A DNA stretch of 21,988 bases, taken from assembly GCA_934320895.1 (NCBI GenBank), contig CAKRFY010000041.1, forward strand, positions 1 to 21,988. The letters run 5' to 3'. Shown piece by piece: positions 8,204 to 15,400 of this stretch (the stretch's first letter is position 1; each line of letters opens with the position of its first letter). The DNA comes from an uncultured Lachnospiraceae bacterium. Its GTDB lineage: Bacteria; Bacillota; Clostridia; Lachnospirales; Lachnospiraceae. The notes beneath the pieces were generated by a model. It was given only the letters and a program-made list of their open reading frames with translations. It did not search any database and had not been told where the DNA came from. The translations under genes were made by a program, and so were the position numbers.

Positions 8204-8346
8204 ACTCAAAAAATATGGTAGGCTGGGAATCAGCCGAACCTAACGCTTGAGGACATCGTGTAAGACTTAGCAATGCTGTTCAGTATTAGCCAAGCAGTGG
8301 TGGTTGAATCAAGAAGCTCCGACTTCTATAAGTCGGAGTAGTTCAC
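8204..8346 (+). ncRNA. Right end of the IS and probable TnpB guide (omega) RNA scaffold
   Basis: The 143 bases after the tnpB stop contain GGCTG/CAGCC (8221-8225 with 8231-8235) and the strong terminal hairpin CTCCGACTT/AAGTCGGAG (8317-8325 with 8330-8338, loop CTAT), then TAGTTCAC. This layout, ending in a GC-rich hairpin and GTTCAC, is that of omega-RNA scaffolds of IS605-family TnpB. The guide would be the host sequence starting near 8347. The 5' limit probably lies inside tnpB and cannot be set by eye. Confidence 0.65.
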
Positions 8347-8468
8347 GAGAACATTTGTGGTATATTTATATAAGATACCAATTGGAAAAAGTATTTCTCA
8401 TGGTATCTGACAAGACGCATTAAATTTAAGAATATAAACAAACGTGAAAATCGGAAGGAGGAATCGAT

Positions 8469-8669
8469 ATGGACACAATGGATATTGCAACAGCTTCAGT
8501 AGGTATGTCACAGGCAAGTGTAATGAACAATATTGGAACAGCAGTTCTAGCAAAGAGTCTTGACAACATGAAGCAGAGCGGCGAAGGCATGATTGACATG
8601 ATGAATCGTTCCACAATGGAGAGGTCAGTCAATCCAAATCTTGGATCTAATATTGATATTATGGTTTAG
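8469..8669 (+). CDS. YjfB-family putative motility protein
   Basis: A 66-residue protein beginning MDTMDIATASVGMSQASV, with the Ser/Ala/Met-rich N-terminus and the later LLDNMK-like segment (AKSLDNMKQSGEGMIDMM) typical of the small YjfB family found in flagellated Firmicutes. The molecular role is unknown. There is no signal peptide or membrane segment. A perfect AAGGAGG lies 7 nt before ATG 8469. It is a single-gene unit closed by a strong terminator. I did not find a convincing sigma-28 promoter in the 120 bp between the IS right end and the gene; the IS may have replaced part of the upstream region. Confidence 0.75.
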   Translation: MDTMDIATASVGMSQASVMNNIGTAVLAKSLDNMKQSGEGMIDMMNRSTMERSVNPNLGSNIDIMV

Positions 8670-8695
8670 GAAATTTGTATATTTGTACTGAAAGG

Positions 8696-8734
8696 CAGTC
8701 TATATGGATAAAAAGTTCATATAGGCTGTTTTTT
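8696..8734 (+). terminator. Rho-independent terminator after the YjfB-like gene
   Basis: CAGTCTATATG (8696-8706) pairs with CATATAGGCTG (8718-8728), 11 bp with one G-T wobble, followed directly by six T. It separates the YjfB gene from the defence island that begins next. Confidence 0.9.
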
Positions 8735-8764
8735 AGTGATTTTTTATTCTAATTCGACAAAAAT

Positions 8765-8833
8765 GACCACTCATTGACAAAAAACGACCACTCGTAGCAA
8801 AAAATTAGAAAATGGGAAAAAGTGTGGTATGAT
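8765..8833 (+). promoter_or_regulatory. Tandem LytTR-type sites and extended -10 promoter, copy A
   Basis: Two direct 10-mers, GACCACTCAT (8765-8774) and GACCACTCGT (8786-8795), start 21 bp apart, two helical turns. This is the spacing of LytTR-family (AgrA/VirR-like) regulator sites, and the core ACCACTCGT resembles their 9-bp consensus. An extended -10 (TGG then TATGAT, 8828-8833) follows 32 bp after the second site; there is no good -35, as expected for an activator-dependent promoter. Sixty of these 69 bases match copy B before the cas13a gene. Transcription should start near 8840, leaving a leader of about 230 nt. Confidence 0.65.
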
Positions 8834-8876
8834 AAAAAATAGGTGCAAAGAAAGAATCAACAAAAAATTTGCATGT

Positions 8877-9042
8877 TTTAACATTATTAAGGAAGTCCCA
8901 CACTTCTATTGTGTAGAGTAATAAGTGGGGTTGGGGGACTTCCTTGTATTAGGAGAGGTACAAGCTCCTTGTGATATGCTGTGATAGCAGCTAATAGTGT
9001 TATGAGCAAGTAGCAGAGCGGATTGCGAATATCTGCTTGACA
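8877..9042 (+). ncRNA. Structured RNA element, copy A, in the leader of the membrane protein gene
   Basis: Helices that I can pair: P1, AAGGAAGTCCC (8889-8899) with 8935-8945, 11 perfect bp; P2, 8901-8904/8924-8927 then 8907-8912/8918-8923 with loop GTAGA; P3, 8947-8951/8972-8976 with GGAG/CTCC inside; P4, GCTG/CAGC (8978-8981, 8988-8991); P5, CAAG/CTTG (9007-9010, 9036-9039) enclosing CGGAT/ATCTG. A second copy at 9892-10056 keeps every helix. No T-run follows, and the ribosome site of the next gene starts about 15 nt later, so it is either a cis-acting 5' UTR element or a processed small RNA. I do not recognise a known RNA family. Confidence 0.7.
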
Positions 9043-9069
9043 ATGTGTAATTAATAAAGGAGAGAAATC

Positions 9070-9720
9070 ATGATTAAAGAGTACATGACTATTTTAATAA
9101 GTTTTTTTGGGGTGCTAGTGTGTGTTGTTCAAGCATATTTTGAATTTAAAAAAGCAAACACAAAAATTAGTTTGCAGGATAAATATTATAAAAAGATATT
9201 ATTACCGTTTTGTAAAAAATACAGAAAATGTAATAAGTTTAAATGTGATAAATTTATCAAAGCTAAAATGAGAAAGCAAATGGAATGTATACCACCTTAT
9301 GTAATAAAAATCATGGAAAATGAACCAGAAAAATTGTATGAAATATTAATCTATGATTATGTACATATGAGAAAAAATGATCAGACATTAAAGTTGAACA
9401 TAGAAAATAAATTTTCGAAGATAGTAAGTATTATTTGTTACTATGCTTTGTTAATATTTGGAGCAATTGGAATGGTATTGTTAATATGTTTTGTAGGGGA
9501 ATTGTTTTTAAATGTAAAATTTACAATTTTTGAAATAATTAAGTATTTATTAAGTATAACCATTGCTTTAGTTTTGGGAATTTTAATTCCGGTTATTATA
9601 AATAAAGTTATGGACAATGAAGATATTTATACATTGAAAAATAAAAGTATAGATAAACATATAGCTAATAGAAAATCATGGTATGAAAAAAATATGGTGG
9701 CACAAAAGTTTTTTATTTAA
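9070..9720 (+). CDS. Unknown three-helix membrane protein
   Basis: I do not recognise the family. The 216 residues have one hydrophobic helix at about 5-24, then a basic cysteine-containing cytoplasmic part of about 95 residues (CNKFKCDKF, IPPYVIKIM), then two helices at about 118-145 and 155-178, and a charged tail. This is the shape of a small membrane effector or sensor rather than a transporter. AAAGGAG lies 7 nt before ATG 9070. Its leader contains RNA element A and its promoter has the same operator as cas13a. It could be the membrane-acting part of a defence system, but that rests on context only. Confidence 0.6.
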   Translation: MIKEYMTILISFFGVLVCVVQAYFEFKKANTKISLQDKYYKKILLPFCKKYRKCNKFKCDKFIKAKMRKQMECIPPYVIKIMENEPEKLYEILIYDYVHMRKNDQTLKLNIENKFSKIVSIICYYALLIFGAIGMVLLICFVGELFLNVKFTIFEIIKYLLSITIALVLGILIPVIINKVMDNEDIYTLKNKSIDKHIANRKSWYEKNMVAQKFFI

Positions 9721-9866
9721 TTTTATTACAATAGAAAAAATATGTACGGGATTAGTTCTAAAAAGAACGATTTATAATATAGTTATAAAATGAAAAGTAG
9801 ATTAGATAAAAAAGTAAAGAATATATTCAATGTAAATTTTTATATTAAGTTAAACTATAAAGATTA

Positions 9867-9894
9867 TTGAACTTTTACAAATGTATCATAATTT
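9867..9894 (+). promoter_or_regulatory. Possible promoter just ahead of RNA element B
   Basis: TTGAAC (9867-9872), a 16-bp gap and TAATTT (9889-9894). If used, transcription would begin at about the first base of the P1 helix of RNA element B, so that RNA could be made independently. The 171-bp gap after 9720 holds only a small GTTCT/AGAAC hairpin (9755-9768) with no terminator T-run, so read-through from the upstream unit is also possible. Confidence 0.3.
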
Positions 9895-10056
9895 AACACT
9901 ATTAAGGAAGTCACCCACTCCTATTGCGTAGAGCAATAAGTGGGGGTGGGGACTTGCTTGTATCAGGAGGGGGATGGGCTCATTCTGATATGCTGCGATA
10001 GCAGCTAATAGTGTTATGAGCAAGTAGCAGAACGGATTGCGAATATCCGCTTGACA
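9892..10056 (+). ncRNA. Structured RNA element, copy B, in the leader of the TIR gene
   Basis: The same helices as copy A: P1, 9904-9912/9951-9959 (one G-G mismatch); P2, CCCACT/AGTGGG (9914-9919, 9939-9944) then TATTGC/GCAATA (9922-9927, 9933-9938) with the same GTAGA loop; P3, TATCAG/CTGATA (9961-9966, 9985-9990); P4, GCTG/CAGC (9992-9995, 10002-10005); P5, CAAG/CTTG (10021-10024, 10050-10053) enclosing CGGAT/ATCCG. Several G-U pairs of copy A are G-C here, so the pairing is maintained while the sequence changes. It ends about 26 nt before the TIR gene start. Confidence 0.7.
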
Positions 10057-10081
10057 AAATAAATTACAAGGGGGAAAAGGA

Positions 10082-10891
10082 ATGTTTGCTGGATTTAATG
10101 TTGCTATTGAAGATAAAGAAGAGTTTTACGATTATTATGATAGTGGTTTAGAAATTTATTCTAAGGATAAAATAGTTCTTGTTAATGATTTAGAAAAGTA
10201 TATTAATCCTGATGGTTCTTTGAATGGAAAAGAAATAGAAAATGAATGGTTCCCAGATATAGAGGCACAGGTTTTTCTTTCACATTCTCATGATGATTTG
10301 AAGTTTGTAGTATCGTTTGCTGGATGGTTATATGAGAAATTTAAAATTAAAGCATTTATAGATTCTTGTGTGTGGGAAAATTCGGATAGTTTGTTAAGAA
10401 AGATTGATAATAAGTATTGTGTTTCTTCACGAAATGATAATGGTGATATAAAAACATATAGTTATAAATCAAGGAATAAATCTACAAGTAATGTCCACAT
10501 GATACTTTATACAGCTTTAATGAAAATGATTGATAGGACTGAGTGTCTTATGTTTATGAATACGCCATCATCTTTAAAGTGGTCAGATATGGTTTCAGGA
10601 AAATCAACAACTCTATCGCCGTGGATTTATGGTGAGTTATTAGCATCAAAGCTTATAAGAAACAGGTCGAGAGAAGATCATAGAAGATTGGATCAAAAGA
10701 CATTTTACGAAAAGTATAATAATTTAAATATTGAATATACAATTGATGTGAAACATTTGATTGATATTAAAGACGATGATTTAATAAAATTTGGGGAAAA
10801 TGCTGATATGTATAAAAATAAATTTGATGCTTTAGACGATTTTTATCTTCAAAACAACATAGATTTGCAGAAGTTGATTATGAATGACTAA
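10082..10891 (+). CDS. TIR-domain protein, probable defence NADase or signal producer
   Basis: A 269-residue soluble protein. After about 60 residues of unknown type comes a TIR-like fold: VFLSHSHDD at 64-72 (strand A and box 1), then FAGWLYEKF, FIDSCVW, and the catalytic-type segment SPWIYGELLAS with Trp181 and Glu185 in the W-x3-E arrangement of NAD-cleaving bacterial TIR proteins. Bacterial TIR domains degrade NAD or make cyclic ADP-ribose signals during phage infection. The gene follows RNA element B, starts at ATG 10082 with GGGGG in front, and is followed 152 bp later by a small membrane protein. TIR-plus-membrane-protein pairs occur in defence islands, so the neighbour is a reasonable effector candidate. 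Confidence 0.7.
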   Translation: MFAGFNVAIEDKEEFYDYYDSGLEIYSKDKIVLVNDLEKYINPDGSLNGKEIENEWFPDIEAQVFLSHSHDDLKFVVSFAGWLYEKFKIKAFIDSCVWENSDSLLRKIDNKYCVSSRNDNGDIKTYSYKSRNKSTSNVHMILYTALMKMIDRTECLMFMNTPSSLKWSDMVSGKSTTLSPWIYGELLASKLIRNRSREDHRRLDQKTFYEKYNNLNIEYTIDVKHLIDIKDDDLIKFGENADMYKNKFDALDDFYLQNNIDLQKLIMND

Positions 10892-11043
10892 AATGATATT
10901 GTAAAATTGTCTTACCTGATAAGCAAAGTAAAAATATAGTTGTATCGGTAATGATAAGTAATAGTATCTAAATGTTTAGTAGGAAAAGATTAAAGGTTTA
11001 AAGTGATAATATTGTACTATATAAATAAAAGGAGTGTTACATA

Positions 11044-11499
11044 GTGAATAATAAAAATAAGGAAATATTGCATAAAGAAATAGATTTGATTCAGGCATGT
11101 ATAACAAGAATGGCGGACTGTTCATTTAAGCTAAAAGGATGGTATATTTCACTCGTTACATTAGCCTTAACTTTGTTGATAGGTCAGAAATGTAAATTAT
11201 CAATTATTGGTTTATTGTTGTTCGGTGTGACAACAGTGTTTTGGTGCTTAGATGCATTTTTCTTAAAAACAGAAACCTTATATAGATGGAAATATGAATG
11301 GGTAATAGAAGAACGCTTAAATAAAAATATGGACAATTTTTATGATTTGAATCCAAACAATAAGGAAATGTGGAAAGAAGCAAATAAGAAAAATTCATGC
11401 ATTATGAAGTTTATTTTTTCAAAAACATTATTGCCGCTTTATGGAATTATATGGTTGATTGCAGTAGGAATTATTGTTAGTGTTGTTTTGAAATATTAG
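11044..11499 (+). CDS. Small membrane protein, TIR-associated type
   Basis: A 151-residue protein with an N-terminal amphipathic helix ending in ITRMADCSFKLKGW, two adjacent hydrophobic helices (about 37-51 and 56-77), a cytoplasmic part with FFLKTETLYRWKYEW, and a C-terminal helix at about 131-149. From memory, small proteins with an ITRMA-xx-SF-xLKGW start and a FW-xLDA-xFL segment are common and often sit beside TIR genes; I do not recall a family name. GTG 11044 follows GGAG at 11031-11034 with 9 nt between. Likely role: membrane effector or partner of the preceding TIR protein, from context only. Confidence 0.6.
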   Translation: MNNKNKEILHKEIDLIQACITRMADCSFKLKGWYISLVTLALTLLIGQKCKLSIIGLLLFGVTTVFWCLDAFFLKTETLYRWKYEWVIEERLNKNMDNFYDLNPNNKEMWKEANKKNSCIMKFIFSKTLLPLYGIIWLIAVGIIVSVVLKY

Positions 11500-11655
11500 A
11501 ATATAATAGTAGATTGATATGCATTTATCTTAATGTGGTGAATATATGGATGAGATTAATATATAATTAGAGATGTATTAAGAAAAACTACTGATTTATA
11601 AGGAAATGAAAAATTCTTGTATTTATAAAAAGAGTATGTTATTATAAAACTAAAG

Positions 11656-11782
11656 AAAATATGAACAAAATGTAAATAGACATAAAAATAGACAAAAAAT
11701 CACCAAAAACCAAATTGTCAGACGATTATCTGCAAAAATAACCCTGAAAAAGCCCTGTTTATAGGGAGTCTGAGAGGGTAGG
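11656..11782 (+). promoter_or_regulatory. Leader of CRISPR array 1
   Basis: Bases 11656-11688 and 11711-11743 are nearly identical to the region before array 2 (16794-16826 and 16892-16924), and both sit on the same side of their array. A shared small palindrome AATTGTC-A-GACRATT (11713-11727) includes TTGTCA, a possible -35, but the -10 here (TAACCC, 18 bp on) is poor. The 156 bp between 11500 and 11655 hold nothing that I recognise. Confidence 0.6.
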
Positions 11783-12266
11783 GTGAAAATGAAGAATAAC
11801 CGAGAATAGCGGTTGCAAGAATAAAAATTACTTTTCCATGATACATATCATATCATTAGTGAAAATGAAGAATAACCGAGAATAGCGGTTGCAAGTGTTT
11901 AAAATCATATCATTTACAATTGGAAGAAGATGGTGAAAATGAAGAATAACCGAGAATAGCGGTTGCAAGCCAAATCTGAAAATCCGTTAAGATAAAATTG
12001 TAATGTGAAAATGAAGAATAACCGAGAATAGCGGTTGCAAGATCACTGTTATGATTGTAAATGTATCAACAGATACCTGTGAAAATGAAGAATAACCGAA
12101 AATAATGGTTGTAAGAGACTGCTTTCGCATTTCTATATGCTTGTTTAGATGGAGTGAAAATGAAGAATAACCGAAAACAGTGGTTGTAAGTATTTCTACT
12201 ATTACCAAAAGTATCGCAGGACCTATAGCGTGAAAATGAAAAATAACCAAAAACAGAAATTATAAA
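11783..12266 (+). CRISPR. CRISPR array 1, 7 repeats and 6 spacers
   Basis: The 37-nt repeats start at 11783, 11859, 11933, 12005, 12079, 12154 and 12230, with spacers of 35-39 nt. The first four repeats are identical. Repeats 5 and 6 carry a few changes and repeat 7 is degenerate after its first ten bases, so the old end is on the right and the leader on the left. Each repeat contains a stem AACCG/CGGTT around AGAATAG and ends in GCAAG beside the spacer. This is the layout of Cas13a crRNAs, with a 5' stem-loop handle and the spacer 3'. In repeats 5 and 6 the stem change gives G-U pairs on the + strand, supporting + strand transcription. Confidence 0.97.
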
Positions 12267-12352
12267 TTAAAAAGTAGAGAATTTTCTAATACTCATAAAA
12301 TTTAAACTATCACATGTAAATTCAAAATTATAAAAATAGAATAAATAATATT

Positions 12353-12421
12353 GACCATTCGTTGACAAAAAACGACCACTCGTAGCAAAACATCAGAAAA
12401 TGCAAAAAATTATGGTAAGAT
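12353..12421 (+). promoter_or_regulatory. Tandem LytTR-type sites and extended -10 promoter, copy B (cas13a)
   Basis: GACCATTCGT (12353-12362) and GACCACTCGT (12374-12383) start 21 bp apart, joined by the same linker TGACAAAAAAC as copy A. An extended -10 (TGG then TAAGAT, 12416-12421) follows 32 bp after the second site, exactly as in copy A. It drives cas13a with a leader of about 65 nt. The 86 bp between the array end and the first site are AT-rich and otherwise empty. Confidence 0.65.
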
Positions 12422-12491
12422 ATTTGAATAGATATCAGAAGAATTTAGCAATGTATTTTGTGATGGATATACAAGACGAGGAGGTAGAAAC

Positions 12492-15400
12492 ATGAAGTTT
12501 ACAAAGGTAAAAAACAGCCGTGTGGCTGTAGGATTTGAGAATGAGAAAAACAGTGGACACAGAGGGATGATGTATAAAGAACCGGCTGTAAATAATGAAT
12601 GTGTATTGGACGTGGATGCCCAGATTGAAGAGCGTTATAAAGATGCTAGCAAATTATATACTGTATTAAATCAAAATGTTGTTATTTTTGATGGAAAAGA
12701 TAATATAATGGTCAAAAAACAGAAGATATGTAAAGAGGCAGTAAAGATTTTTTGTGAAAATTGTTCCAAGTTTAAAAATAATAGGAATGAATTTATAGAA
12801 AAAATTAAGCTTTGTGGTGTGGCTAAAATAATTAATGATTTGAATATAAATGAAAAAGTTAATTTTGATGAAGGTTTAGAAGCATTATCCAGACTTATTA
12901 TAGAAAAAACTTTGAGGAAATCTCTGAATAAAAAGATAAGATGGCCGCAGGATGATAATAAAGCTGAAACATATGATCTTGCTGATATTGCCGCAAAATT
13001 ATTTTATTATATGGTGTTAAACAATCGTTATTATAAAAATAAAAAAGATGACTGGAAAAATGGAAATGGTCCTGTTACAGATAATGAATTAATGGCTTTT
13101 TTTGGATATATAGCTAGTGATAAAATGGGAGAAGTGAAAAAGGCTGGTTCTAATATTACTCGTGCAGAAATGATTGCAGAGTCGATAAAAAGAAAAGATG
13201 TGAAGGTGCAGATTACAAAGAAAGATGAAATATGTCGGTTGATGCTTTCTAATGCAGAACATCCGAAAAAAAGATTCGTTGTGGACTTTATTAAGAGATA
13301 TGCAAATTTAGAGCGAACTGCCCAAGTTGAAGAATTGCTTCATATTAAAAAGCTTATAGTAATGTTTGTTTATGGGGAGAAAGAGCCTGAATTTTATAAT
13401 AAGGAAAATCCATATAAAAGGTTAGACGAGACTGATGAATGTATATTTTGTGAGGATGCTAAGAATATACTTGAACAAATTGAACAGAATTCAAATAATG
13501 GAAAATGGAAAGATAATAAAAAATTACATATTCAGTTAAGCGAGTTGTTTAGAAAAGAATTATTTAAAAGATATAAGCAAATGGAAGATTGGTTGTCCGA
13601 ACAATACAAAGTTGAAAAGGATGGACTTATAGCTAATAAAGGATATGATTCAACAAATAAGAATCTTATGAAAGCAAAAGAGGATTTGTATTGGATAAAC
13701 ATATTTGAGGAGAACATTGAATCTTATTTTAAAAGATGGAACAAGAGAAGCTTGAAAAATTGCAGATGTTCGTGGATTGTAAACAGGTTGTGGAATGAGT
13801 GGAATTCTCTTATTTGTATGAAGTATATAGATTTAGGTAAGGCTATTTTTAATTTTGCAATGCCGGATCTGCACAATTTAAGTGATGGTGAGATAAAGTT
13901 AGGGACAGTGCTGCCTGAGTATCAGGATGGGATAACAAGTTTCGATTACGAAATGGTAAAGGCAAAAGAGAATATTACACGCGATATAGCTACAAGCATT
14001 GTATTTGCGGCAAATACATTCTCGAATGTTGTAATAAAGAGAGAATACAGGAAAAAAATAGATAAAAATATAAGAAATGATGTATTGGTATATGGCAGTG
14101 AGGTTTTTCAAAACCAGGAAGCTGTGCAGGAAAATGCATTTAAACATATACTTCAGTATTTTGGAGGTGCAAGCACATGGCATGGTTTAGATTTTTTATT
14201 TGCTCAGGCTTCTGGTACAGATACTGAAAATGAAAAAAAAGATGGAGAATACCATGTCACACAGGAAGAATTTAAGAAGAATTTTGCGTTTGCAATAAAA
14301 CAGTGTATAGCGGCATTAAGAAACAATAGTTTTCATTATACTACAGATAGAAAATTTGTTGGTGACGATAAAGTATTGATAGAAAAGCAGATAGCAGCTT
14401 ATCTTTTTAAAGATGAATATTCAAGACTGCCGAAGATGTTTGCAGAAAAATATTTTTCAAATAATGTGCCATTATTTTTTGATAATAATGCTATATTTAA
14501 ACTGGCTAATTATCTGTACAGCGGGGAGTCGGTGCGTGAAGCGCAGGTTCCAGCATTTGCATCTGTTATAAAACGAAAGTATATTGACGAATTTTTGTTT
14601 ACTTCAAATGCTAAAGACAAGCCATTTATTAGTATTGAACAGGAGGAAATTAAAAAAATATATTCAAATGAAGATATAAGAAATATTTTCTTTTCGACAA
14701 TGTATTTTATCTTAAAAGAAATATATTATTATGGATTTTTAAAATCAAAGGATCTTATGGAACAGTTTTCTAAGGCATTTGAACAGTATTATCAAAATAC
14801 GATGAAGAATAGGCGAAATAAAGAATATTTCGCTGTAAAAGATTTTAAGAAACATTTGGATGAGTTGAAAAAGAAAAATAAGAATATAACATTTGGAGAA
14901 TTCTGTCAGCAGATTATGACTGATTATAATATGCAGAATCAGGATTTGAAGGATGTAATGACAATTAATAAGGAAAATGAATTAAAAAGAAAAGGTGAAA
15001 AAGAAAAATATAAACATTATGTTTTGATTTTATATAAGATTATGGGGAATGCCTTTAAAAAGTATTTAGAAACTTTTAGTAATGGGAAAGAAAATGTGTA
15101 TGCATTTCTGAAAATGCCGAAATATAGTCAAACACCAAAATGTATATCATTAGATACAAAAGTTATATCATTGAAAGATTTTGATGATAGATCAATAAAT
15201 GAATTCATAAATGAAATGTCACAAAGTATAGAGATTAAAATATATCAAAGTCTGCAAAATTCAGTCACAAAATATAATCTGTATGCATGGTATATGACAG
15301 CACACTTTTTGGCAGGAAAACAGCTTAATCTTCTTATCGGAGATTTTAGGGCATTCAAACAGTATATAAGAAAAATAAAACAGCGGGCAGAAAATACAGG

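Larger units (their letters stand above)
7054..8346 (+). mobile_element. tnpB-only IS200/IS605-type element
   Basis: The element carries tnpB and no tnpA. The right end is clear: a conserved tail with a 9-bp hairpin (8317-8338) followed by AGTTCAC, the usual end of such elements. The left end is inferred to follow TTGAT 7049-7053; a short palindrome (TTGATATTATCAA, 7049-7061) spans that junction. It interrupts the phosphonate operon. Movement would need a transposase in trans. Confidence 0.6.

Noticed and set aside
9755..9768. GTTCT/AGAAC hairpin as a terminator between the membrane protein and RNA element B
   Set aside because: A 5-bp AT-rich stem followed by GATTTATAA is too weak.
8877..10056. 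Retron msr-msd RNA or type III toxin-antitoxin RNA as an explanation of the twin elements
   Set aside because: There is no reverse transcriptase gene in the window, and the elements lack the short tandem repeats of type III antitoxin RNAs.
11987..12250. Reverse-strand open frame across CRISPR array 1, and a similar one at 16940-17161 across array 2
   Set aside because: The repeated peptide comes from the CRISPR repeats read backwards; repeat length and spacers explain it completely.
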